Shown: positions 34,288 through 47,300, counted from the first letter of the stretch. The stretch is 64,000 nt of DNA from Ilex aquifolium (GCA_951799425.1 OX637391.1:46285069-46349068), one strand, 5' to 3'. A program made the numbers and translations. Notes: generated by a model from the sequence alone, not told the origin.

Positions 34288-37200
34288 CTAACCATTTCGT
34301 AGACTTCCATTAAGCAACTAAGTTTAAGATGCTTAAAAGTACAAGTAATACTAGAGAAGATAAGTATCATTTTCTAAAGAAGAAATGGCCCAGCTAGCTA
34401 AAAGATAGTCAACATTATGACAACTATGTATCATTTTAAGGTTCCAAAAGTTAATCAGGATTTCAAAGGTTGAGAATGCAAGGGAAATGAAGTGTGCTGA
34501 AGAGCTTGAAAATTGTGTTGGAAGACAGAATAAGAAAAGAGAAGAAAAGAATAAGATAAAGAAGAAAGGACAATTTTGGAGTGTACATGAAGCTCATAAG
34601 CTTTCATTTTTCATTTTTACACGATTCATTGTACAATTTGAACCCAACACGATATGCAATTAAAATTGACATGATTAATGAACATGAATAATAAATGGAT
34701 GGTTTTAGTATCAAACATGAAAAACCTGATTTAGACACAATAATCAGTTTAATTGGTATAGTAGTTTTTTTTTTTAATTTTTAATATTGTATGAGTTATT
34801 GTAGAATTAAATAGTTCTTTAAATTTAGGAGGATGTGAATTAAGTAAATTGTAATTCATGTAGCACCTATATATATATGATGAATTTGATTGAGAAGGAA
34901 TAATGCTATACTCTTTGGAGTTTTTTTGATTTACAAATTATACATATCGATCCGATTACAAAATAATCCAAAATAATACAACTCATGTACCTACATAAAT
35001 TAAAATTAAGAGAGGCGACTCGATTGATACCATCATTTGTTGGAAATAAGTGCATGACTAGCATCCCAAAACACTAGCCATGAGAATACTTTTTATCATG
35101 CATTCTCCAACTACCACCACTAGTGCATTTTGGTAATGCCCTTTTGGCATTCATCCATGATGGGAACGAAGCTCGAGGTCATGTCTTTATGTGTCAAAGA
35201 CTACCACCAATTAATATGGTTCAAAGGGTATTCTGCCAAAAGAGAGGGCTTTCAATTATACTTGGAGTGCTATCATTCTAGTTTGATTGGCTGCATTGGT
35301 ACGATTACAATTCGGAGACTTAATTCAATATAACTCTTAGTTAAAAAGTGTTTTATGTCTAACAATTGTGATTTATTTCTCAAAAAGCATATAGCATATG
35401 TGCCTCAAGAAGTGTGAGGCGAACTATGCCATCAGGCCATTACATCTCAGCATAGTTAAAGTAGAGTCAAAGATGGTGTCTGGAAAGAGAAGAAATTGTA
35501 CCCACATTTGTATTCCAAAAAAAGAAAAGAAACATAAAAGAATTTGAACTTCAAAAGGAAATTGTTTATTCTCAAGCACCATATTGTGTAAAAAGACTGA
35601 TGGTTCTAGCTAATCTCAACTGTTTAATGCTAATTAATGTTCTTTTTTGGATGCTAAAGCAAAATCACCTTTATGGGTCGAAGATCAGATTCGTCTCTTT
35701 GTTATATATTTAATCTTAGTGTTTAATTCCTTCCCCCCAAAACCTTTCAAATAGAATGGAAGAAAATGGTGAAAACCAGTCTAGGGTGTTAATTCTTGTC
35801 ATCGTATCATGTCGTGTCATACATTTCAAATCAAGTTAGTTTCGGGTCACATCATTTCGGTTCGTATCGTATTCATGGTAATAAAAAAATAGTTGATTTT
35901 AATACAATTCATATGATATTATGTTAAAAAATTATAAAATGCCTATTTTCTTCTTACAATATCAATTAATCATGTTATTTGTATTATTATTAATCTAATC
36001 TATTTATTATTCGTGTTATTTTCGATTTGTATTGTATCAAGTGTGTGTCGTGTTTATCAATGACCAATAAAAGCCATAAAAATCACCTCACCATTTCTAC
36101 AGCGTAAGGTCCTTTTTTCCCTTCCATTTCTTAAGGATTTTTTTTTTTCTCTCTTCTAAAGTAGCTTTGGTTTTGCATAGCTCTTACGTTATGAATCGTA
36201 TCTTCGTCAAACTTTATATATTTCCACCTTTCACTTTCTTAATTCCATTGTATAAGCTTCAGCAATGAATTTTTTTTTTTTGGGGGGGGGGGGGGGGGGT
36301 CCTATCTTGATATTTCCTTGTTGAATAACCTTTTCCCTTAAAACGCCTCTAGTGAAGAAATCAATATGAAAGCCAAACTTGCATTAATAGAGTTAGGCCT
36401 AATCCCTCGTGTTGTGAGGGAAATTAAATTGCATGGGTTCAAAACTGCATGGATATAGATCAAAGGCAAGTTAAACCAAGTTGATTCGTATTCGAGTTAT
36501 TCATTTGAGAGTATAACTTGAAAAGTGTTTGGATAGGTTTTGCGCTATGTTGTATGTCTAATTGTTTCATCAATTATACAAATATTTTTTTGTGAAAATA
36601 AACCCAAGCCAATCACGCGACGTGTTATTGACTCAAGCTCCATTTGTGTGTAATATGATAATAAATATTTTTCGTAGTAAAAAAATAACAAAATAGTACT
36701 ACTTTGAGCTATGGATTAGGAGTCTACTTCTGATCAATAGATTGTGACCTAAAGTCTCATTTAGCAAATCTTTATTGGGTCTACACGAGATTGAGCTCAT
36801 AGTGCCAAAATTAGCCAACTGAAAATTTAGAAACAATATTGAGCTTGAACAAGAGTCCAAGTTTGACAATTGAGTTGGAGCCAAGCTTGAGCATATGATA
36901 GTCAGAGTCCAGACATACTATTAATGCATCAAAAGGCTTGACTAGACTAACAACCCATAGTAATAAGGTTTATAGACCTGACCAATTCAAGCCAGTTCAA
37001 AAAAAAAAAAAAAAAAGATTTGAGCAATCAAGAAACGGATGACAAAGAAAACATGAATAACTATATTAATGGCTCCTGAACTTGAAACTAGAATTCCCTC
37101 AGAAAACCAACTGTAAAACACCCCAAACTGTCACAGGTAAAAAGATCACAAAGGCAATAATATACATTCCATTTTTAGATGTCTACCTCCTTGATCTCCT

Positions 37201-37344
37201 TCCACACAAAATGCCAAATTACCTTTTTCATCTGTAGTTAGAGTCTACTTAGCTCCCACCCAATTTGAAGAACAAGATTAAAAAATGAAAAAAAAAAAAA
37301 AAAGGAAAGAACTGAAAGATATCCCAATTGAATCTGTCTCCTTT
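34288..37344. other. Gene-free region between repeats and the SMXL gene
   Basis: No gene is supported. Contents include a T-run then 18 G at 36271-36299 and a stretch at about 35790-36070 starting TAGGGTGTTAATTC that could be one end of another MITE. A-runs lie at about 37000-37016 and 37292-37303. The part next to 37345 should include the SMXL 3' UTR. Confidence 0.5.
36282..36299 (+). repeat. Poly-G run of 18 bases
   Basis: It follows a T-run of eleven bases. It is one of four C/G homopolymers of 18-20 bases in this window. Confidence 0.9.
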
Positions 37345-40220
37345 TCACAGCACTAGAATTTTGAAAACAACTTGCCCATCCACCAAATCAAGAATTCCAA
37401 TGTCAGAAAGTGAATGTTCATCTCCATTATGCTCTTCAGTGGCAATATTCAAATCCAGTGAGGCACATGTTCTTCTCTCCTCCAACTCATTTTCTCTCTC
37501 TATTTTGTCGTTTTCGCCTGATTTTTGCCTGATTGGAGGAGAACAAGCCCTTGACATGGAGCTGAAGCTTTCACAGCTGAAAATTATAATGGCATCCTTT
37601 AATGGAACCAACTCACCACCATGAAGTGTAATACTTCCACTTTCAATCGCTTTTTTGATTCCCACTTGAGAATGATAGTCTACTTGCTCTACATCTTCCA
37701 TGAAGAACACACGGCTAGGATTTTCCTTCACTGAATCTGCAAATCTCTCGAGATAACTTTCGCCATGCTCGTTTCTTGTTCGTTTGCTGCTAAATTCTTC
37801 AGTTGAATCAGCTCTTGTTGATGAGAAGTTGCTGAGGCCAATTGAAACTAACTCATTTTGTGAGCCAAAAATGACTTTTGAAAGCTCCCTTGCAAACTTC
37901 TCTTTACCCTCAGTATCAACACCTAAGAAGAACAGCCAAGTTTCTTCTTTTTGATTTGATTTTCTCTCTCTGCTAGTCATTCCAGACCTACATTGAAGAA
38001 TGGTGTTCACAATTTCAGGAATAATATCCTTCTGCCATGGCACTTTTCTCTCCAATGCCTTGGATAAAATCTTCATGTTCTCAGAATTAAACTCCTTGAA
38101 CCTTTCAAAGCACTCCATATCTCCACTGGCCTCACTAGAAGAAGCTGAATTAGGACTAGAATTAGGATTGGATAAAAGGTCTGGTTTTGTAACCGATTTG
38201 TATGTTCTCATGTTGGATACAAAACCTTCACCCCCATTTTCAGATAGGAAGAATTGGTGTTCTTTAGGTGACTGGTTGGGTTCGAAAATCACCGGCCAGT
38301 TTAGAAGGGTTTGGTGCAACTTTGGACTGCGCTGGTGGTCATGCGAGGAAATCGAATTAGAAGAAGAAGGAGAACATGACGAGAAATGAATGGTTTTCTC
38401 GAGAAAGTGGGGATGTTTGTGAACTGAACTGCAAATTGAGTTCCATTTCTTGCAGAGATCTCTAACTTTGTCAAAGTCCTGTTATAACAGTAGTATGATT
38501 TAGAGTAATGTTAAATTTCATCCTCTATTACATGTGATAATTAATACAAACTTAGAACTTGAAGATTTTGTCGAACAGTTAATACCTGATCATCGATAGT
38601 CCGTGTTCTGTTCTCTTCCTTGTATTGTTGGAGCCATGAGGGCAAGCTTGAGCTGGTCGAAGTGGTCGTAGACTCATTTTTTACTATGCTTCGAGCTTCT
38701 ATCTTGAAATTGGCTGAGCAATCAGCACAACAATTAAGGTGCTTCTCAACTTCATGTCCATTAAGACGGCTATACTCATCTCTTGAAACTTTGCTTCTGA
38801 ACTGATCTTGCAAATCACTGAAAAAATAAAGATAAAATCAGATTAATAGGAGCACCCACATTATAACATAAAACACACCCAACTCTAAAAAGTTCCGGTT
38901 CCGTCCGTTATGTACAATATTTACTTCTAATTTTTAAAGGAGATGTCAATTGGAAAAAAAATCAAAAGTTTGATGTCCATTACACTACTTGATGAAGCCT
39001 TCCAGAAGTGTTGATGAAGCTTACCTCTCAAAGTTGAGGCTGAGTCCTAAACTGCCAGAAGGAACAGTAAGAGGATGAAGTTCCCAAAGAGTCTCTAACG
39101 AAGGATGGCCTGTTTTACATCTCATGTAAGTCTGAAAAGTTGCTATCCCCATAAGCCACAACTTTCCACACACCCCAATTCCAGACAACAATCTACTAAT
39201 CTCCATGATCATGTGCTCCATAGGACAGTAATAGTAGGTTTTTTTCTCACCAAAATTTAACCTAAACTCAGACACCAATTTGAGATCACCCAAGTACAGG
39301 ACAATTCCTCTACTCACATGGCTTTTCACAAGGCATTTAAGCTCCGCAAGCTTATCTTCAACTACTTCCCTTGATTGATTTCTTAGAGAGAAAAGAGGAA
39401 CACTTATAAACTGCACAAACCTCATATCCCCAGGAACATCTCCCCTATCAAACTTGTCTATAACCCCTTTAACTACACCCTCAGCACTAGCCAAGCACTC
39501 CCCTACAATAACAGTGTTCTTCCTTTTCTGGTTCATCATCGTGTCTAGAACACTCGTTACATCCCCATTCTGTACTTTTTCAGTTGTTTGGCTGACAGGC
39601 ACTTTAACATGACTCATGGGTAGAAATTGAGGCATGTTGTTGCCAAGAACTAAAGGTTTGGTACTTTCCTTGGACTGATGACTACTTGTTGGAGGACTTT
39701 GAGAGCTAATCTCCAAAGAGACTGCTTGTTCAACATTGGTTTTCACTTGTGCACTAGAAAACCCAGCTTCTCTCATGACTCTACTGACACTAGGGTCATC
39801 TAAAATGGAGATAATGAGCTGTTCTAGCTCTACTTTCAGAGCTAAAATGGGTTGTTGCTGGGTTTCAACAGAGCCGCGGCGTTGGTGAGCTTGGGCACGC
39901 TTGAAGGCCGCAACTAGAGCGTTGGACAGGGAAGGGAGGTGGGAGTGAGGGCCAAATAGAGGGCTTGATGCAGAAGTAGGAAGCCGGTTGAGGGCGACGT
40001 TGAAGCAGAGCTCAAGGGCTTTGCATTGGAGTGGATGAGAATGAGATTGAAGGCAAGCTCTTCGGAGAAGGCCTGTGGATGAAGCAAGCATAGCACTGGC
40101 TACATGGAGAGGAGTCACTTGGGCATGGCCTCTCCTTCTAGCTAGGTTAACAGCTTGTTTAACTGTGCTTGCAGCTTCAGAAGTGAGAGAATGTTGGACA
40201 GTGTAGCCTCCAGTTCTCAT
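37345..40220 (-). CDS. SMXL4/5: SMAX1-LIKE 4/5-type Clp ATPase-like transcriptional regulator
   Basis: Three exons on the minus strand, 40220-39025, 38817-38586 and 38478-37345, with GT/AG junctions, encode 853 residues. The start ATG (40218-40220) opens MRTGGYTVQHSLTSEAAS, the standard SMXL opening. Domain order: double Clp-N repeat (residues about 1-170, including ARRRGHAQVTPLHVASAML), a first ATPase-like region with a degenerate P-loop (VIVGECLASAEG), then a second ATPase-like region (FFLGVDTEGKEKFARELSK). Near the C-terminus SLDLNIA is an EAR motif that recruits TOPLESS corepressors. No FRGKT/RGKT loop is present after IGLSNFSS, as expected for the SMXL3/4/5 clade, which acts in phloem formation and is not degraded through MAX2. 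No frame damage. Assignment to the SMXL4/5 branch rather than SMXL3 rests on the opening residues. Confidence 0.92.
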
Positions 40221-40367
40221 CTTTGTGTGTTTCTTAGAGACAGTGTGAGGTGTTGTTTGTGTAAAAGAGATCAAGGATGCAGAAGTAGATGGCTGGGTTT
40301 GATGGGTTTCATTTGGGTGGAAACTAGAGTTGTGTTGGTGGAGTGTAATGTGGTAGTGGTCATCTGG

Positions 40368-40379
40368 TTTATAGATTGG
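40368..40379 (-). promoter_or_regulatory. Candidate TATA and CCAAT boxes of the SMXL gene
   Basis: On the minus strand CCAATCTATAAACC places a CCAAT (40375-40379) directly before TATAAA (40368-40373), about 150 bp upstream of the start codon. The position fits a plant core promoter with a leader of about 115 bp. No transcript evidence is available. Confidence 0.45.
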
Positions 40380-41600
40380 TTGTGAGGTACTTAATAAGGT
40401 GTGTGAAGTGGATTTGTGCCTTTCTTGTACTTGTTAGTTTTGTATGTGAAAGTGGAATGCATGTGAGGCAAAGCAAAGCTGTCTGTTCTCTTTCTCTGAT
40501 ATGGGATAAAGGGAGATGAGAAAGACTATGATATCGAGAGTTATCATAGTCTAATATTGTGTGAATTACGATTCAATTGAGTAAAGTTTTAATTCATCAA
40601 ACAAGTTTATGACAAAATAGGGTTGTTGGAGATCGATCATAAAATATTAAAATTAATTTTAATTTTTTAAAGTCACAACTTCACTCCGATTAAATCACAC
40701 TTCTCGTCATATCAAACTCAGTACCACAATCATTCTCGAGGAAGATAGATTATTGGAAGTTGGACTGCCTATCTTTTATGGAAAGTAAGATTTGTAAATG
40801 ATATATGGTTTGGGCCACTAACCTAAAAAATTAGACATTTGGCCCTTTCTTGATGTATTTCTATTGCACCTAACGAATGGGAGAATCACTTTTGCTTGCT
40901 GATATAATGCTACAAGATAGTTGTAGTATATTAATGTATATTTGATCAAAAAAGACTTTGGTAAAAAGAGAAAAGAAGGTGGGAAAAGAGAAAGGAGGAA
41001 AAAAGAAGAGAAACACTAACACCAATTACGAGGGGCCTCAAAAGAGATAGCCGACTGCCTGTCTGTTTGAAGGAATCGAGAGAACTGTGTGTCTCTGTAT
41101 GTTTTGATAGCTTGTGATCTTTCTCAAAGAGAGCAAGGAATAAAGCATGTTATGATTGACTGATATAATGGGTCAGTAATTGTACATTTGATTGCATGAA
41201 ATCCATGAAGGAACATTCTCCTCGGGAAATTTAAATTGTTTTACCGCCTTTTGATGAAATCTTTGCCATATATATACATTAACTATGATGTGAAAATTGT
41301 TTTTACTTAACTTTATTTTATTATTTCAAGTGTCAATGATTATAAATAATTTGAATAAAAATTTTACTGTTAGAAATCATTTTCGATGCAATATTGAAAA
41401 CCACTTTTCGTTATACAATGACTTTATCCAGATGTATTGAAGAGAGGATTTTGAGCAAGTAAACATCATTTCATAGACAATGTTTGGATGATCAACCAAA
41501 ACACCTTTATACATGCCACAATTACTAATGTATCTTTTAATGCTAATAGACATATATTGCTAATGGTGGGAGTGTCGGTAGTGGTAGTGAAGAAATTCAT
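40380..41600. other. SMXL upstream region, no gene
   Basis: AT-rich flank of the SMXL gene. It contains purine-rich stretches (40965-41020) and no recognisable coding sequence or transposon ends. Confidence 0.55.
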
Positions 41601-41604
41601 AATA

Positions 41605-42330
41605 TAAAAGGTTGGAGATAGAAAAGAGATGCGAGAAAACAATACAATGATATTATATGTCTATTTCCACGGACCTAACACCCAATGAGTTACATTGATG
41701 TTTATTTCTTTTTTTTTTTTTTTTTTTTACATTGATGTTTATTTCTTAGGGCATCTCCAACTTTTACTCAAATTTAAATTTGAGTAAAAAAATCTAAAAA
41801 ACTTGTTCCAACCCTTAACTCAAACTTATACCAAATCGAGAAAAACTCATTTTTTTAACTCAAATCAAGGGAGACTCAAATCTTTAATGCTGAGATTTTA
41901 CTATCTTTTAAAGATCTAATGATCATTCTTACTCCCTTTTAAATTTAGGTTTGCCATCATTTAAATTTGAGTCTCTCATTCTTTAAATTTGAATTTGTCC
42001 ACTGGAGTCCTTTATATTAAATCAAGCTTTTTACTCAAATGTTAATTTAAATTTGAATAAAAAATTGAGTCATGGTTAAAGATGCTCTTAGTAACTGTAT
42101 CCAAGGTCTTCAACCCTACTTATAGGATGAGGATATATATTAGATAAATATATTTGATAAATAATCAATCCTTATTTACTGAAATATTGATAGATCTCAT
42201 CATATATTCTGAAGATAAAATTAAATATCACTCATGCTCATCATCTATACTTATAGAGACAAGATCATCTATAATTATACAGACAAGATAGTGATAGATC
42301 TCTTTGAATTCTATCACTCTCTCAAGTTGA
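41605..42330 (+). repeat. Direct repeat copy D1, split by a Tourist-like MITE
   Basis: From TTGGAGATAGAAAAGAGA through ACATTGATGTTTATTTCTT, resuming at 42091 with GTAACTGTATCCAAGG through CTCATCATCTATACTTAT, this matches D2 (42492-42790). It has the look of LTR or leader sequence from a retroelement family. A T-run of about 20 bases and a short local duplication of ACATTGATGTTTATTTCTT lie at 41709-41748. Confidence 0.65.
41749..42087. mobile_element. Tourist-like (PIF/Harbinger) MITE, 339 bp, TSD TTA
   Basis: The left end is GGGCATCTCCAAC and the right end, reverse-complemented, GAGCATCTTTAACC, the common Tourist signature. It is flanked by TTA at 41746-41748 and 42088-42090. The interior is rich in ACTCAAATTTAAATTTGAGT-type palindromes. 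D2 shows the uninterrupted site as TTCTTGGTAA. Confidence 0.9.
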
Positions 42331-42371
42331 TACACTGAAAATTTGATTGCAAGTGTCTAACTGGAACCGCA

Positions 42372-42389
42372 CCCCCCCCCCCCCCCCCC
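42372..42389 (+). repeat. Poly-C run of 18 bases
   Basis: Uninterrupted C-run between the two direct repeats D1 and D2. Confidence 0.9.
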
Positions 42390-42491
42390 TTCAAAAATAG
42401 CTCGTGGTGGGAATTGTGCACGGAATGACTCATCGTGCGATTTTTACTGCCTCCATTTGATCCCTTCAGATGCAAATAATGATTAAAAAAA

Positions 42492-42790
42492 ATTGGAGAT
42501 AGAAAAGAGAAGGGATAAAATAAGACAATGATGTTTCTGGTTCGGCACTATATGCCTACATCCATGCACCTAACACTTAATGGATTACATCAATGTTTAT
42601 TTCTTGGTAATCGTATCGAAGGTCCTCAACCTTATTTATAGGATGAGTAAATACATTAGATAAATATGAGATAAATCATTAATCCTTATCTACTGAGATA
42701 TTGATAGATCTTATTATATATTCTGAAAATAAAAGTAAATATCACTCATACTCATCATTTATACTTATCCAGGCGAGGTAGTGATATATT
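42492..42790 (+). repeat. Direct repeat copy D2 (empty-site copy)
   Basis: Partner of D1 without the MITE. It reads straight through ATGTTTATTTCTTGGTAATC at the insertion point and continues through the TTATAGGATGAG and GATATTGATAGATCT blocks shared with D1. Confidence 0.7.
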
Positions 42791-42918
42791 TCTTTAGATG
42801 AACAAAGGCGACAAACAAATGAATATAACGAAATAGAAAAATACAAAACATAAATTTACATGGATCGACTCAAAAGCCTAAGTCCATGGGCAAAGCGCAG
42901 CAACCAGGATTCACTATT

Positions 42919-43645
42919 TTTTTTTTTTTCGGAAGGTAAAATGTATTAAAATAAAAAGATATACAGGGGTAATCACTCACAGATTGTACAGTGAAGTCCC
43001 GTAGGACTCAAAGACAAAACAAAAGACCCAAAAGGCCAAAAGGCTCAAAACACAAACAATTCATGGTAGACAAATCAGAGCTCTGCCCCAAAACACCACT
43101 GATATGAAAGAAATCAGCCCATAACACCACCTTTGTGAATCCAAAGCAGGCCAAGTGTAGCAGCAATCAACACCAACAACACAGCCACCTCATAAACAGA
43201 GCATGAGAAAACAGAGAATGGAGGAAAAATTCCACGGTATGAAAATTAGTCCCATAACACCACTGAAAAGTAGAAGCAGACCCGCCAACAACACAGCCAC
43301 CACAACAGCAACTCATCCACCTCATACCAAAAACAAAACAGAGAATCATCATAAGTTAGGAATTCTGAGAGAAGTATAGGCCTTGGGCCAGTACTTCCCC
43401 AAGAATCCCAAACCGAGATGCCATGATGCTTCAAAACATAGATGCGACAAGCCTCAGCAGTTTGTTGCAGGCCAAGCTACCAACCCACCTTAGTGTTTAG
43501 ATTGTAGAGTGACTCCAGATAATGCAAGAACAGAACTCCATACTCTAGCAGACCAGAACTCCTTCTCCAAATAACTCCATTTGCAGCAGGAATCCATCTA
43601 AGTTGGAATAAGGCAGTCATTTGGGAGATTACATAAATAAAGGGA
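42919..43645 (-). mobile_element. 5'-truncated non-LTR retroelement insertion, 11-bp TSD
   Basis: On the + strand it begins with a T-run followed by CGGAAGGTAAAATG, which is the reverse complement of a plant L1-type 3' end and poly-A tail. Flanks GATTCACTATT at 42908-42918 and 43646-43656 are a perfect 11-bp duplication. The body contains duplicated phrases around CATAACACCAC and ACAACACAGCCACC and no complete reading frame, consistent with the 3' part of a LINE copied from RNA and cut short. Confidence 0.85.
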
Positions 43646-43656
43646 GATTCACTATT

Positions 43657-43903
43657 AATAAAGGGAGATTACATAAAATTCTCTAATCAAGAGAATATAA
43701 CTAAACATGGATATCCAAAGCTAGGGGCCAAAATTTCCAAAAGAAACTAAGCAGTCTATAATCTATTTATAGGCTCAATATAATTTATCTCCTAATACTA
43801 TCGAGTTTCTAATTGGTCTTTTATTTGAAGTTGAATTGCAAAGCATCTACCTTTTCAAATCCCTAAGGAGACCAAAGTCCAAACCAATTTTCTAACTAAG
43901 AGC
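43657..43903. other. Spacer between the retro-insertion and the TRIM-like array
   Basis: Short AT-rich spacer with a second copy of GGGAGATTACATAAA close to its left end. No feature seen. Confidence 0.6.
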
Positions 43904-44348
43904 AGAATACAAGACACACATAGTATTATGTTGAACAAACATTTATTTCAAAAGTTTAAGCTATTAGAGAGAGGTATAACATAAGTATTTATCTAATAAT
44001 CTCCCTCCTCCCCGTGTGACCCCTTTTTTGAGTGGTCCATCCACGTGATTTTTTTTAGGGAGGAAGCCTGGAATACAAGACACCCACAATATTATGTTGA
44101 ACAACCATCTATTTCAAAAGCTTAAACTGTTAGAGAGAGGTGTAACATAAGTATTTATCTAATAATCTCCCCCTCCCATCCCTCGTGTGACCCCTCTTTG
44201 AGTGGTCCATCCACGTGATTTTTTTTAGGGAGGAAGCCTGGTAGGATTTGAATTCAGGACTTCTAGGCTCTGATACAATGTTGAACAACCATCTACTACA
44301 AAAGTTTAAACTGTTAGAGAAGGCTGAAACATAAGTATTTATCTAACA
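43904..44348 (-). mobile_element. TRIM-like tandem array with three short LTR-like units
   Basis: Read on the minus strand, a 70-bp unit running from TGTTAGATAAATACTTATG to GATGGTTGTTCAACA occurs three times: 44348-44279, then about 44166-44097 and 44002-43932 (these start TATTAG). The first copy is followed at once by TTGTATCAGAGCC, a near-perfect initiator-Met primer site, at about 44278-44266. Inner segments of 95-112 bp separate the copies and repeat the GATGGACCACTCAAA and CCTAAAAAAAATCACGTGG blocks. This is the layout of a terminal-repeat retrotransposon in miniature that has become tandem by LTR recombination. No target duplication is visible. Confidence 0.7.
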
Positions 44349-47300
44349 GGTAGCAACGGTGTCAGTGGGATGGCATCGAGTATGGTAGTGGCAGTAGCTG
44401 TAGCGATGGTGGTGGGTTGATGGTGGCAGTGTTTGATGGTTGTTGGAGGGTGGTGTTTGCGACAATAGTGATAGTTGTGGGGGACGATGACGATTGTGGT
44501 TGTAGCAGTGGGAGGATGGTTGGTGAAATAGTGGTGGTGGCTATGACAATAATAACAACAACGGTGATGGTTATAGTGGCATAGTGGTGGTGGCGGCAAC
44601 AGTGGCAATGGAGCTTTATGCAACAATAACGGTGAATGGTTGTCGGTGGTTGGGACAGTAATAACAGTGATGTTAGTGGTGGTGGTGGTGGAACTACAAG
44701 AATAAGAGACTTTTGAGGCAGGTTTTTTGCGGTAGCACTGTTCACCGTCACAAAAAAATGTGTTGAATTTTTTTTTTTTGTGTGTGATGATAATGTTGTC
44801 ATAAAAGATTTATTTGTTGTCGCAAATATTATTTTAGACGGATTATTGCCGTTGCAAAGACTTTTTGAGACTTCACTTATTACATTAAGGTGGTGTGACC
44901 GCATGCCTCGCCATAATAAGTGTTGTCTTAAAAAGTCTTTGTGGCGACTACTGCCGTCTCAAATAGTATTTGCGATAGCAAATAAGCTTTTTATGACAAT
45001 ATTATCACTATAATTTTTTTTTCTCCAAAACGCGCTTTTTTTTTTTTACGATAAACACTGCTGCCGTAAAAAACTTATTTTAAAAGACCCTAATCTTTAT
45101 ATTATGGTGACACTTGTGACGATATGGTAATGATGTTGGTGGTAGATATTGAGGTGGGGTTTGAGATGGTGATGACACTGGTGGTGGTGAGATGACAATG
45201 GTTGTGATGGCAGATTATTTATGGTGACGAATATGAAAAAAAAAAAAAAAAAACGTTTTTAGTAGAAGTGCTTTTAAATAAGTTGAAGCTTCTTGTTTTT
45301 TGTTTTTTGTTTTCTAATTATCAACTTATTTAACTAGTAAAACTAAATCTCCTTATTCAAAATTGGGTGGGACTATTCTCACCCCTTAAATCTATTTTTT
45401 CACCCCATTTAATTCTTTAATTTCAAACTATTAGATTCAACCCATCTATACCCACTCCATTAGTTACTAAGGTCACCCCATTTATACATATTCAATTAAA
45501 CTATTAAATATATGTCAAAGAAACCGAAACAAAAATGTAATTAAAACGAAATTTTAATGTTTGGATGTGATTTATATTATTTGGAGGTGTTTTGAGATAT
45601 TTTGATATATTTTCACCAATGTCTTTGAAATATTTTGTGTTTTAAGAAATTTTTGATATATTTTGGCTAATATTTTAAAAATAATTATTAATTTTTATTC
45701 TATTTCTGAAATATTTTCATACCGAAATCATACACCAAAATAAAAATTTGATCATTGCCTATATAGTAGGTTGAAATAAAATTGAATGAATTTAGTTTTT
45801 AATTAGTGAATATAGATGGGGTGGGTTTAGTATCTAATAAGGTGGGTATAGATGGAATACTGAACTTAATAGTTTGAAGTAAGAGGATTAAATAGAGTGG
45901 AAAAAGAGATTTAAAGAGTGTGAATAACCACATCCTTCAACATTTGAGCAAGTCTTTTTACAAACAATAATTTTTTAACAATATTACTTGGACATAATTT
46001 ATTAATTTTATTGATTGAGCAAATTATTCATAGTAATTGGATTGATAGTGGAGTCAATTTTATTAGGATCTACAACTAATTTAATAATTATGATATATAA
46101 AGTCAACAAATTATATTAATAAATTAAGTTCAAAATTCAAATAGTATTATCAATAATTTTTTATCCCAAATGAGAGCAGCCTGGTGGGCATCTTGTCGGG
46201 GTTTGGGGTGGTTGCATATGATTGGGCTGCCGGAGTTGGAGGTGGACATTGGGCTGTATGCATGACGAAACTACATTGAGACTAGGGGGGTCACAGCCCC
46301 CACTCAATGTACTCTATCCCCCTGGATTTTCAAAATCTTTACCCCTCACCATAAAATCCTTGTTATGTTCTTGGGTGTGTGCTTTTGCTTTTTCTTTTTT
46401 GGTAATTATATATAGATTATATTATGATACTTAAATTATTGCATTACATAGTTTGGAATAGCACAATCCAAAATTTTTTGAAGTTGGATTATAATCTGAC
46501 CAAACAAAAAGCTGTATTTTAATATACTTTGATGACCTGCCCCCCTCTTTACTAGCTTGTCCGCAAACTATTGTTAGTTAAATATGTTGATGAATATGGA
46601 CTCGTCATTCCGTTGAAAAACTTGATTATAAGGACTGTAATATAATACTGAAAATTGTTTCAAGTCGTGTATAAGAACATTTTAAAAAAAAATAGTATTT
46701 GTTTCCATCAGTTGTTTAGACAGGTGTGCATCGGAAATTCTATAAATATGTTCTCAAGATACAATAAAGCTTCTCAAACTTGCATGTGTATTGCAATTAC
46801 GAAAACTGTATCCAAATACTTAAGGAAATCAAATAGCTGACTTCTAGTATTCTAACTTTGCAGAAACTAGACTACTAGATTACATGGAAAATAATAGATG
46901 TATGTGAATTTGGAAGAATTGAGAGAAGAAAAATGAGAGAAATTTTAGTCGGAAGTATGAAATTGTTCAATTGTATGATTTTAGAGTGTAAAACATCACC
47001 TATTTATAGACTTACAAGTGCCATTTTCAAAAAGGTGTAACCATTTGAAATGATGTCTTTTGAATCATTTTTTTATTCAAAAAATATCAATGATGATTTT
47101 ATGAAAAGCTACAACCAATTGAAATTGTGCATTTTAGTCCAAAAGGTGTCAAATATCACTTTTTGAAAAGTTGTAAACATTTGTAATAATTTCCTTTAAC
47201 CAAAAGATGTTAATGGTGATTTTATGAAAAATTATAACCATTTGGATTAGTGTCTTGTGGTCGAAAGTGACTGACTTAATTTGAATTAGTAGACTTTCTT

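Noticed and set aside
35130..35333. Small + strand open frame
   Set aside because: Isolated in AT-rich DNA with no motif, no splice partners and no promoter-like context.
44244..44275. tRNA gene or tRNA-derived SINE, because of a TTCAAATCC-like box and TATCAGAGCC on the minus strand
   Set aside because: No full cloverleaf or A box at the right spacing. The TATCAGAGCC is better explained as the primer site next to the TRIM LTR.
44362..44904. Long minus-strand open frames rich in His, Thr and Pro
   Set aside because: They are produced by the GTG/GGT low-complexity stretch and show no domain or splice context.
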